This document shows positions 7,405-13,595 of a stretch of DNA of 13,651 nt, in pieces (position 1 is the stretch's first letter; every line of letters begins with the position of its first letter). The notes under the pieces are model-generated. The model made no database searches. It saw nothing but the letters and a program-made list of their open reading frames with translations, and was not told the DNA's origin. Origin of the DNA: Chloroflexi bacterium RBG_16_56_11 (GTDB lineage Bacteria; Chloroflexota; Dehalococcoidia; Dehalococcoidales; RBG-16-60-22); the NCBI GenBank assembly GCA_001796865.1, contig MGNQ01000045.1:38356-52006 (forward strand), written 5' to 3'. A program made the position numbers and the translations under genes.

Positions 7405-8178
7405 CTACGTTTTTACCCCGGTCCGGCTGAGCAGTTTGTCCATCAGCTCGTTTACCGCCATGACGGCACTGGAGTTCTCCGGTATGTCTAACAGCCGTTT
7501 TTGCTCCAGGTCGAACCGCCTTAGCTCTTCATCAACGGGGATGACGGCCGCCGGCTTGATGCCCATCCTGTCCATTTCCCGTTTGAGCAGCGGGTCGATT
7601 TCCCCCGGGACCAGATTCAGTATCACGGATTCCCGTTTTATTACCAGCTTCAGCTCGGCGATAAGCTCACGTATGCGGCCTACTGCCCGCAGGCCTTTCA
7701 CCGAGTGGTCGGATACCAGCAGCAGCTCGTCGATGTTCTGGGTGGTGCGGCGGCTCAGGTGCTCCATTCCCGCCTCGTTGTCCATGACGACAAAGGTATA
7801 GTTCCCCGATAACTCATCTATCATCTTCCGGATGACCGTGTTGGGATAGCAATAGCATTCCGGCCCCTCTCCCCGCCCCATGGTAATCAGGTCCAGCCCT
7901 TTACTCTCCGTTATCGCTATATTCAATTGATATTGCAGGTAGGCTTCCTTGGTGGTCCCGGCGGGGATTTTCAGCTTGTCGCCCTGGAACTCATTTAGTA
8001 TCCGGCCGACCGTCTGCGTGACGGATAGTCCCAGGTTCTCCGCCAGGTTGGAGTTAGGATCGGCGTCAACGGCCAGCACCGGCCCAAGGTCGTTCTTGAG
8101 GAGATAACGGACGACCAGGCTGGTGACCGATGTCTTGCCGGTGCCCCCTTTTCCCGCGACAGCTATGTTTATGGTCAA
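7405..8178 (-). CDS. CooC/AcsF-type nickel-insertion ATPase (copy nearer the operon core)
   Basis: This 257-residue MinD/SIMIBI-class P-loop ATPase belongs to the CooC family, which delivers nickel to CODH or ACS. It shows the deviant Walker A GKGGTGKT (9-16) with signature lysine K10, switch I VDADPNSN (37-44), the metal-binding CxC as C108 and C110 in ECYCYPN, and switch II MDNEAGMEHLSR (132-143). The CYCYPN context differs from CYCPEGA in the second copy (10232-11020). I infer that this one is the ACS-maturation type (AcsF) and the other the CODH type, but that is not proven. The start is TTG at 8178, with only a weak AGGGA eight bases upstream; no nearby ATG or GTG gives the full Walker A N-terminus. 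It is 20 bp upstream of the lipoprotein gene and 120 bp downstream of fhs. Confidence 0.93.
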   Translation of the reverse strand: MTINIAVAGKGGTGKTSVTSLVVRYLLKNDLGPVLAVDADPNSNLAENLGLSVTQTVGRILNEFQGDKLKIPAGTTKEAYLQYQLNIAITESKGLDLITMGRGEGPECYCYPNTVIRKMIDELSGNYTFVVMDNEAGMEHLSRRTTQNIDELLLVSDHSVKGLRAVGRIRELIAELKLVIKRESVILNLVPGEIDPLLKREMDRMGIKPAAVIPVDEELRRFDLEQKRLLDIPENSSAVMAVNELMDKLLSRTGVKT

Positions 8179-8220
8179 TATATTTTCCCTGTTACTGACT
8201 CTATATTTATTATCTCAAAT

Positions 8221-8291
8221 TCTCACGGCGAAGGCGAAACCATCATGTTGTCTACCCGGACGACGGACGGCTTCGCTTCGCTCGCAATGAC
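8221..8291. repeat. Degenerate dispersed inverted-repeat element between fhs and the cooC/acsF-type gene
   Basis: The right arm (8269-8291) reads GGCTTCGCTTCGCTCGCAATGAC. Its complement resembles the left arm at 8221-8241 (GCGAAGGCGAAACC against GCGAAGCGAAGCC, with one gap and one mismatch). The right arm ends eight bases before the fhs stop codon. The arm sequence matches the family of the element at 12229-12303. The rest of the 120-bp gap is AT-rich and carries no clear promoter or terminator. Confidence 0.6.
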
Positions 8292-8298
8292 GACTTTT

Positions 8299-10074
8299 TC
8301 AGTCCACCTCGTGGAGACCTTTTACTTTCCCCGTTTTCACATCGACATCGACCTTCCGGAAGGCCGGGTCAGAGCCGGTGGCGGGCATCAGGCTGATATC
8401 CCCCGCCATCGGGCAGAGGAACTTGGCGCCGGAGTAAATCAGGATGTCACGGATGGGTAGCGTCCACCCCTTGGGCACGCCCTTCAGCGTCGGGTCATGG
8501 GTGAGCGAGAGGTGCGTTTTCACCATCATCGTGGCGAACTCGTTATACTTCGGGTCTGCCTCAAAAGCTTTGGCCTTTTCGGTTGCCGCGGCGCTCCAGG
8601 ATACCCCGTCAGCGCCGTAGACCACCTTGGCTACCTTTTCGACGCGTTCCCGGAGCTTCGTCTCGTTGGGATAGAGGAATTGGAACTCGTTCTTCTGCTT
8701 GCAGGCTTCCTTGACGGCATCGGCCAGCTCCAGGGCGCCGGCGCCGCCGTTGGAGTAATGGGTGGATACGGCGCAGCGTGCCCCCGCGGCTTCGGCCGCC
8801 TTCCGGACGATGGCCACCTCTTCCTTGGTATCGGTGGGGAAGCTGTTGACGCAGACTACCGGGTTGATACCGGCCGCCCGGATGATATTGATGTGGTGAA
8901 CCAGGTTAGTGCAGCCCTTCTCAACGAGCGCCGGGGCGGACTTCTTGTAGGCGTCGGGCAGGGCCACGCCAGGGGTCACCTTCGGGCCGCCGCCGTGCAT
9001 CTTGAGGGAACGCACCGTGGCCACGAGGACGGATACGTTGGGCTTGAGGCCGCTGTAGCGGCACTTCACGTTCCAGAACTTCTCGAAGCCGATATCAGCG
9101 GCGAAACCGCTCTCCGTGACGTGGTAATCGAACATCTTGAGGCCGATGCGGTCGGCGATGATTGACGATTGGCCGACGGCGATATTGGCGAAAGGCCCGG
9201 CGTGCACGAAGCACGGCTGGTACTCGGCGGTGCTGCAGAGCGTCGGATTAATGGTGTTGCGCATCCAGGCGGTCATCGCGCCGGCGACCTCGAGGTCGGC
9301 GGTGGTAATCGGCTTGCTTTTTTTGTCATAAGCCACCGTGATTTCAGACAGCCGCTTGCGCAGGTCCGCCAGGTCGGTGATGATGGACAATATCGCCATG
9401 AGCTCGGAGCTGACGGCGATGCCGAATTTCGACTGCATCATGTAGCCGTCCGTCCGCTGGCTGCCCATCCCGATGATGATGTTCCTCAAGGCCTGGGCGC
9501 AGTAATCGATAATCCAGCCCATCTCGACACGGAGGGGGTCGATATCCAGGCGGCGCATCTTGCTGAGCCGGGCGAGTTGCTCGTCATCGTAGTTGCGCTC
9601 GTGCTGCATGCGGGCGGTGAGGGCGACCATGGCCAGGTTGTGGGCGTTCATGATGTCGTTGATGTCGCCGGTCAGTCCCATGGAGAACTCGGTATGAGGG
9701 ATTAATATGGCGTTGCCGCCGCCGGCCGCCGTGCCTTTGACGTTCATGGTGGGTCCGCCCGAAGGCTGACGGATACAGCCGCCGACGTTTTCCTTCTGAT
9801 AACCGAGGCCTTCCATGAGGCCCATCGTCGTCGTCGTCTTGCCTTCGCCCAGCGGCGTTGGTGTGACCGCCGTGACCTCGATGTACTTGCCGTCGGGCTT
9901 GTTCTTGAGCCGGTCGATTACTTTCAGGAAATCGACCTTGGCTACTTTCCCGTAGGCGAGTATCTCATCTTTTTTCAGCCCCAGTTTTGCCCGCCAATCG
10001 TCGGGGGTAGGCATTTTTTCTTCAGCTGCGTCGGCTATTTGCCAGTCAGCCATTTTCGAGACATCGTAAGCCAC
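8299..10074 (-). CDS. fhs: Formate-tetrahydrofolate ligase (10-formyl-THF synthetase), long divergent form
   Basis: Fhs couples ATP hydrolysis to joining formate and THF, the entry step of the methyl branch. The nucleotide-binding motif TPTPLGEGKTTTT lies at 71-83 with K79. Other conserved stretches are KGTAAGGG (113-120), LTGDI (134-138), AHNL (144-147), HAGPFANIA, VKCRYSGLKPNVSVLVATVR, LKMHGGGPK and YGADGV. At 591 residues it is about 30 longer than the Moorella enzyme. It has an extra segment at about 152-172, and departs from that clade at QPSGGP (103-108, EPSLGP in Moorella) and at MQSKFGI (213-219, where Moorella has PRETGF). The start is GTG at 10074, fixed by AGGAGG at 10082-10087 with a seven-base spacer. 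It is separated from the upstream cooC by 157 bp with a possible promoter, and from the downstream ATPase gene by a repeat. Confidence 0.97.
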   Translation of the reverse strand: MAYDVSKMADWQIADAAEEKMPTPDDWRAKLGLKKDEILAYGKVAKVDFLKVIDRLKNKPDGKYIEVTAVTPTPLGEGKTTTTMGLMEGLGYQKENVGGCIRQPSGGPTMNVKGTAAGGGNAILIPHTEFSMGLTGDINDIMNAHNLAMVALTARMQHERNYDDEQLARLSKMRRLDIDPLRVEMGWIIDYCAQALRNIIIGMGSQRTDGYMMQSKFGIAVSSELMAILSIITDLADLRKRLSEITVAYDKKSKPITTADLEVAGAMTAWMRNTINPTLCSTAEYQPCFVHAGPFANIAVGQSSIIADRIGLKMFDYHVTESGFAADIGFEKFWNVKCRYSGLKPNVSVLVATVRSLKMHGGGPKVTPGVALPDAYKKSAPALVEKGCTNLVHHINIIRAAGINPVVCVNSFPTDTKEEVAIVRKAAEAAGARCAVSTHYSNGGAGALELADAVKEACKQKNEFQFLYPNETKLRERVEKVAKVVYGADGVSWSAAATEKAKAFEADPKYNEFATMMVKTHLSLTHDPTLKGVPKGWTLPIRDILIYSGAKFLCPMAGDISLMPATGSDPAFRKVDVDVKTGKVKGLHEVD

Positions 10075-10081
10075 AGAAAAA

Positions 10082-10087
10082 CCTCCT
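10082..10087 (-). promoter_or_regulatory. Ribosome binding site fixing the GTG start of fhs
   Basis: AGGAGG on the minus strand lies seven bases before GTG at 10074-10072. No ATG in frame nearby has a comparable site, and the protein from GTG begins MAYDVSKMADWQ, a plausible Fhs N-terminus. Confidence 0.8.
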
Positions 10088-10134
10088 CATTTATTTTTTA
10101 TCTGATAGGCGCTCGTAATCGCCGTTTAGCCGTC

Positions 10135-10162
10135 ATCATATCATGCTAAAGGTGGGATTAAA
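10135..10162 (-). promoter_or_regulatory. Candidate promoter for fhs and downstream genes
   Basis: On the minus strand a TATGAT hexamer (10140-10135) is preceded after 16 bases by TTTAAT (10162-10157). The -10 matches five of six consensus positions, the -35 only three. Start of transcription would be near 10128, giving a leader of about 54 nt before the GTG. Read from consensus only, so tentative. Confidence 0.3.
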
Positions 10163-10165
10163 CCG

Positions 10166-10198
10166 GCCCGGAGCCACCTTCGTGGTGTATCACCGGGC
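10166..10198. other. Nested hairpin in the cooC-fhs intergenic region
   Basis: GCCCGG (10166-10171) pairs with CCGGGC (10193-10198), enclosing CCAC-CTTC-GTGG (10174-10185). A second hairpin, GGTG-TAT-CACC (10184-10194), uses overlapping bases and would compete with both. No U-tract follows on the minus strand, so it is not a standard terminator. It could attenuate read-through from cooC into fhs or merely protect the transcript end; no riboswitch family is recognised. Confidence 0.4.
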
Positions 10199-10231
10199 AG
10201 TATCGATGATTTATCTGCCTTTCTAGAGCCG

Positions 10232-11020
10232 CTACGAGCTTTTTACTTTCTGCTGGCTGGTAGATAAAAGTTTTTTAAAGATACTGTGCACTTCCTGGAC
10301 CGTTTGGGGGCTGGAATTGAAGAGGGAGTGGTTGGCGAGGTCGGCCTCAGTGATGGCCGGGTTATGGGAAATATAGCCGAGGATTTCCAGGCCGGGCAGG
10401 GATGATTCGATAAACTGTTTGTCCGATTCGGTGCGAATCTTGTTACCCACCGCGGCGATGCTTTTCAGGCCGATGTCCTGCGCCAGCTCTATGATTGTCC
10501 GGGCGGTCTCGATGCTCCTCCGGCCCGGTTCAACTACAATAATTAGCTTATCGACGGCCCGGGTAGTCCCCCGGGAGAGGTGCTCGATGCCGGCCTCCAT
10601 GTCCATGATGACCACTTCGTTCCTCTGGAGGAGCAGGTGCTTGAGAAGCGCCTGGAGCAGGGCGCCCTCCGGGCAGTAACAGCCGGTGCCTCCCCGCTTG
10701 ATCCTTCCCATCACCATCAGCCGGATACCATCGCGCTTGACGGAATAGCTCTCCGGCAGGTCATCTACCCTGGGGTTAAGGGAGAAGAATGAGCCGGATG
10801 CGCCCGGGCGTACCCCGACCCTCTCCTCAATAAGGTCTTCCATCTCGGATAACGGGGTGATTTTGTCAGGTTCGGGGAAACCCAGCGTGGCGGCCAGGTT
10901 GGCGTCGGGGTCGGCATCGATGGCGATGACGGAAAAGCCGGAATCGGCGAATGTCTGTGAAAGGAAAGCCGCTAATAGAGTCTTACCGACGCCGCCTTTT
11001 CCGCTTATCGCTATCTTCAT
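10232..11020 (-). CDS. cooC: CooC-type nickel-insertion ATPase
   Basis: This 262-residue SIMIBI-class ATPase matches CooC, the dimeric ATPase that binds nickel and matures the C-cluster of CO dehydrogenase. The deviant Walker A GKGGVGKT (7-14) includes signature lysine K8; switch I is IDADPDANLA (34-43); the CxC nickel/zinc site is C114 and C116 in GGTGCYCPEGA; switch II is MDMEAGIEHLSRG (139-151). This CxC setting is the one I associate with CODH-type CooC (C112 and C114 in Carboxydothermus CooC1). The ATG at 11020 has a modest AAGG five bases upstream. It is the first gene of the pathway cluster, 173 bp downstream of htpX and 157 bp upstream of fhs, so it may be a monocistronic leader gene or share read-through transcription with fhs. 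Confidence 0.94.
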   Translation of the reverse strand: MKIAISGKGGVGKTLLAAFLSQTFADSGFSVIAIDADPDANLAATLGFPEPDKITPLSEMEDLIEERVGVRPGASGSFFSLNPRVDDLPESYSVKRDGIRLMVMGRIKRGGTGCYCPEGALLQALLKHLLLQRNEVVIMDMEAGIEHLSRGTTRAVDKLIIVVEPGRRSIETARTIIELAQDIGLKSIAAVGNKIRTESDKQFIESSLPGLEILGYISHNPAITEADLANHSLFNSSPQTVQEVHSIFKKLLSTSQQKVKSS

Positions 11021-11112
11021 GCAAGCCTTGCTTCCGGCATAATCGTGCTTTTTTATCGGGGGGAAGCATGGAAAATCAGTGATGGTGTTCGGTGTCGCCG
11101 CCCAGCAGTTAG

Positions 11113-11139
11113 TTTATATTATGCCGATTTAAAAGTCAA
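11113..11139 (-). promoter_or_regulatory. Candidate promoter for cooC and the acetyl-CoA pathway operon
   Basis: On the minus strand TTGACT (11139-11134, five of six to consensus) is followed after 15 bases by TATAAA (11118-11113, five of six). The spacer is short by two bases, but the surrounding DNA is AT-rich and lies in the 173-bp gap between htpX and cooC. A leader of about 85 nt would precede the cooC ATG. Confidence 0.45.
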
Positions 11140-11193
11140 GAAAAAACTGTACCGATGACATAGAACTTTCGACTACCGCTACCCACCGGGGAG

Positions 11194-12159
11194 TCATACC
11201 GGCAGCGACGAAAGATGCTTAATCCTCTTCAGCATGTTCGGGTGCGTCGTAAACAGCTCCATGAGCTTGTCCCCGAAGCCAAGGCGCACTCTTTTCTGAC
11301 GTAGCTCGGCAAGCTCGTTGTAGTCTATGGTGCCGCTCATGTCCCGGTCGACCTGCCTGAGCTCGTTGATTTCGTACCAGGCCCGAGAAGGGTCGTTGAT
11401 AAAAAAGGCCTTGACCCCTTCCACGGTTTTCATTTCTTGTGTATTCCTGTATCGGGCGTCGCCGTAGGCCAGCTTGTACAGCGCCGTCGCCAGGTGATGA
11501 GGCCGTTGGCCCAGCTTGACGCTTCCCAGGTCGGCGTAATACTCGCGTATCCTGGAGCCATAGAGAACCAGGAGATTGGTGATGAAATAAAGCACGAAAG
11601 CGCCAAACCCGATGAGGGCCGCATAGTTGCCATCCCGCCGGTCGCCGCCGTACCCGCGGAACATGAAGCTGAAAGCCAGCCAGTATAATACCAGCGGTAT
11701 CGCCGAGAGTAACGTGATGACTGCCATGTCGCGGTGCTTGATGTGGGAAATTTCATGGCCGAGCACCGCCCTGAGCTCATCCCGGTTGAGCAGGTTCAGT
11801 ATACCGCGGGTGACGCAGACGCGCCCGTCATGCCGCGTCCGCCCGAAGGCAAAGGCGTTGGGAATATTCAACCGGGAGATACCCACCCTGGGTTTCGGGA
11901 TTCCGGCCCCGGCGGCCAGTTCCGCCACCATGCGGTGTAGCTCCGGCTCCTCCCTTTCCGAGACGTATTTGACGCCCATCGTCCAGCCGACCATCGCCGG
12001 GCCGACGAGGTATTGAATGCCCAGGAAAGCAAAAGCCATGATGATATATATGTAAGAATAGCCGGCGCCGCCCGCCCAGATGCCGATGCCGGTGATAACA
12101 CCGTACAGTATGGCGAACATGAGCGCGACCAGCAGGAACATTCTCGTTTGCAACCACAT
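11194..12159 (-). CDS. htpX: HtpX-like membrane zinc metalloprotease (M48) with an EF-hand-like loop
   Basis: This is a 321-residue integral membrane M48 protease that degrades damaged membrane proteins. The zinc motif HEISH is at 135-139 (H135, E136, H139) and the third ligand is probably E206 in REYYAD. NAFAFGRT (101-108) is the usual HtpX signature. Hydrophobic segments lie near 7-29, 33-60, 147-167 and 178-200. The C-terminal region contains DRDMSGTIDYNE (271-282), which has every ligand position of a canonical calcium-binding EF-hand loop (D271, D273, S275, T277, D279, E282, with G276 and I278); this is unusual. I chose ATG 12159 because AGGAGGGG sits five bases upstream. An in-frame start at 12234 would add 25 residues encoded partly inside a repeat. 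A promoter is visible upstream, and the gene diverges from the htrA-like gene. Confidence 0.93.
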   Translation of the reverse strand: MWLQTRMFLLVALMFAILYGVITGIGIWAGGAGYSYIYIIMAFAFLGIQYLVGPAMVGWTMGVKYVSEREEPELHRMVAELAAGAGIPKPRVGISRLNIPNAFAFGRTRHDGRVCVTRGILNLLNRDELRAVLGHEISHIKHRDMAVITLLSAIPLVLYWLAFSFMFRGYGGDRRDGNYAALIGFGAFVLYFITNLLVLYGSRIREYYADLGSVKLGQRPHHLATALYKLAYGDARYRNTQEMKTVEGVKAFFINDPSRAWYEINELRQVDRDMSGTIDYNELAELRQKRVRLGFGDKLMELFTTHPNMLKRIKHLSSLPV

Positions 12160-12164
12160 ATTCA

Positions 12165-12172
12165 CCCCTCCT
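12165..12172 (-). promoter_or_regulatory. Ribosome binding site fixing the htpX start
   Basis: AGGAGGGG on the minus strand, five bases before ATG 12159-12157. It selects this start over the upstream in-frame ATG at 12234, which has no such site. Confidence 0.85.
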
Positions 12173-12178
12173 ATTAAT

Positions 12179-12207
12179 ATTGTATAACAGTACGGGGATA
12201 CGGGCAA
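12179..12207 (-). promoter_or_regulatory. Promoter of htpX
   Basis: On the minus strand TTGCCC (12207-12202, four of six) and TACAAT (12184-12179, five of six) are separated by exactly 17 bases. Transcription would begin near 12172, leaving a very short leader around the strong ribosome binding site. If correct, this rules out the longer htpX start at 12234, which is upstream of the promoter. Confidence 0.55.
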
Positions 12208-12228
12208 TGATACTGAATTTAATCTGGC

Positions 12229-12303
12229 TGTCATCGCGAGGGCGAAACCCGGAGCAATCCGCCTCTAACGGTTCCAGATTGCCTCGCTCCTCTCGCAATG
12301 ACA
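12229..12303. repeat. Short dispersed inverted-repeat element (TGTCAT...AATGACA type)
   Basis: This 75-bp element begins TGTCATCGCGAGGGCGAAAC and ends TCGCTCCTCTCGCAATGACA. The two ends are imperfect inverted repeats, with GAGCAATC and GATTGCCTC forming the inner part. It resembles the short palindromic elements that recur in many bacterial genomes with the theme TCATTGCGAGCGAAGCGAAG. It has no coding capacity and is probably a non-autonomous mobile or REP-like unit. Confidence 0.75.
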
Positions 12304-12347
12304 TAAACTCGAGTATGGGTTTTACCCAATCTTGGTTGCCGCTCTGG

Positions 12348-12428
12348 TTCGACAGGCGTTCGACCGAGCTCACGCCGAGGTCTCACCATGAGCGGCTTAT
12401 ATTCTCCGCTCGCCCTGAGACTGTCGAA
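12348..12428. repeat. Second inverted-repeat element (TTCGAC...GAGCGG/CCGCTC...GTCGAA type)
   Basis: The arms at 12379-12395 and 12406-12422 match at GTCTCA and GAGCGG with four mismatches between, around a ten-base loop. Outer TTCGAC (12348-12353) and GTCGAA (12423-12428) extend it. The left arm appears to carry an internal insertion or rearrangement (12354-12378). The family differs from that at 12229-12303, so two element types are stacked here. Confidence 0.65.
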
Positions 12429-12545
12429 TGGTACGCGCGGAGAATGGTTTTCTCCAAACAAGAATGAATATAAGGCAAACATGGCACGGCTGGCTTTTTG
12501 CAGGTGGCGGATAATTGCGCTACCATTAAAGTGAGAGTGTGAAAA

Positions 12546-13595
12546 ATGTTAATTAAAGGTTCACCGGATTATTCCATTGAGTTTTTGAACAATCCGGCGG
12601 CCGCGGACGCCGGGCCGGATATAGCCGGTAACGGGGAGGGTGATGCCTGGCTTTTCGATGCCTATTCCCGGGCGGTCACCGGCGCGGTCGCCGCCGTGGG
12701 GCCGGCCGTGGTGCATATCCATGTCAGGAAAAAGGTCGCCCGCAGCCGGGTGGCTAACCCCGGCGCCGAAGGTACCGGCTCGGGATTCATCATTACTCCG
12801 GACGGATACATAGCGACCAACTGCCATGTCGTCGAGGGTAGCGACGGCGTCGAGGTAAGCCTGGCCGACGGCACTTCTTTTACTGCCGAGGTGGCCGGGC
12901 AGGACCCCGCGACGGACATCGCCCTGCTGCGGGTCTCCGGCCCCGGGCTGCCCATGGCGTGCCTTGGAGACTCGGATAAATTAAGGGTCGGGCAGCTCGC
13001 TATCGCCGTGGGTAATCCCCTCGGATTCCAGAGTACGGTCACCGCTGGAGTTATCAGCGCCCTGGGACGTTCTCTGCGGAGCCGCACCGGCCGTCTTATC
13101 GAGAACATCATCCAGACGGACGCCGCGCTCAACCCGGGCAACAGCGGGGGGCCGCTGCTGAGCTCCCGCGGCGAGGTGGTCGGCATCAACACCGCCATCA
13201 TCCAGAACGCGCAGGGGATTTGTTTCGCCATACCCGTCAACACCATGCGCTGGGTAGTGACGCAGCTCATCCGGGAGGGTAAGGTGGTGCGGGGTTTTCT
13301 GGGGATAGCCGGGCAGACAGTGCCCCTGCCCGTGCGGGTGATCAGATACTTCCAGCTTGACCACGAGTCCGGGGTACAGGTGGTGGACGTCACACTCGGC
13401 AGCCCGGCGCAGCGGGCCAGCCTCAAGGAAGGCGATGTCATTATCGCCCTGGGTGGGGAGCCGGTCACCACCGTCGACGCGATTCACCGTAAGCTCACCA
13501 GGGAATCCATCGGCCGGAAGCTGGCTGTCGTCCTGCTCCGGGACTGGACGAAGCGGCTGGAGATATCTATTGTCCCGGCCGAGAGTCCCGCCTGA
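12546..13595 (+). CDS. HtrA/DegP-like trypsin-fold serine protease with one PDZ domain
   Basis: This 349-residue S1C protease is likely involved in protein quality control. The triad is H94 (TNCHVVEG), D124 (DPATDIALLRV) and S200 (NPGNSGGPL), with the family strands GTGSGFIITPDGYIATN (76-92) and QTDAALNPGN (190-199). A single PDZ domain follows from about 248 to 342, with GVQVVDVTLGSPAQRASLKE in its core. No signal peptide or membrane anchor is visible at the N-terminus (MLIKGSPDYSIEFLNNPAAA), unlike most DegP/DegQ/DegS, so it may be cytoplasmic or the start may be misjudged. A Cys replaces the usual Asn before the catalytic His. The ATG at 12546 has only a weak GAGAGTG upstream. It is divergent from htpX, another quality-control protease. 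Which Deg type (P, Q or S) cannot be decided. Confidence 0.93.
   Translation: MLIKGSPDYSIEFLNNPAAADAGPDIAGNGEGDAWLFDAYSRAVTGAVAAVGPAVVHIHVRKKVARSRVANPGAEGTGSGFIITPDGYIATNCHVVEGSDGVEVSLADGTSFTAEVAGQDPATDIALLRVSGPGLPMACLGDSDKLRVGQLAIAVGNPLGFQSTVTAGVISALGRSLRSRTGRLIENIIQTDAALNPGNSGGPLLSSRGEVVGINTAIIQNAQGICFAIPVNTMRWVVTQLIREGKVVRGFLGIAGQTVPLPVRVIRYFQLDHESGVQVVDVTLGSPAQRASLKEGDVIIALGGEPVTTVDAIHRKLTRESIGRKLAVVLLRDWTKRLEISIVPAESPA

Larger units (their letters stand above)
12160..12545. other. Repeat-filled intergenic region between divergent htpX and htrA-like genes
   Basis: These 386 bp hold no convincing gene. From left to right they contain the htpX promoter and ribosome binding site, an inverted-repeat element (12229-12303), a second unrelated inverted-repeat element (about 12348-12428), a 9-bp inverted pair ATTCTCCGC (12401-12409) and GCGGAGAAT (12437-12445), and an AT-richer stretch to the htrA-like ATG. 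No good sigma-70 promoter for the htrA-like gene was found by eye, and its ribosome binding site is weak. Confidence 0.7.

Noticed and set aside
10075..10231. THF or other known riboswitch in the fhs leader
   Set aside because: No match by eye to the conserved cores of the THF, cobalamin or SAM riboswitches; only generic hairpins were seen.
11140..11193. Rho-independent terminator after htpX (T-run on the minus strand near 11146-11141)
   Set aside because: A run of T exists but the preceding sequence forms no stable stem of more than about three pairs adjoining it; the run is more likely part of the AT-rich region upstream of the cooC promoter.
12160..12234. Extended htpX start adding 25 N-terminal residues
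   Set aside because: The extension has no Shine-Dalgarno, crosses the probable htpX promoter and enters a repeat; ATG 12159 has a strong site.
12231..12482. Minus-strand 83-codon frame in the htpX-htrA intergenic region
   Set aside because: It runs through both inverted-repeat elements, so its translation is that of repeat DNA, and it has no ribosome binding site.
12662..13471. Minus-strand open frame of 269 codons opposite the htrA-like gene
   Set aside because: Antisense shadow of a protease with an intact catalytic triad; composition is low-complexity and matches no family.
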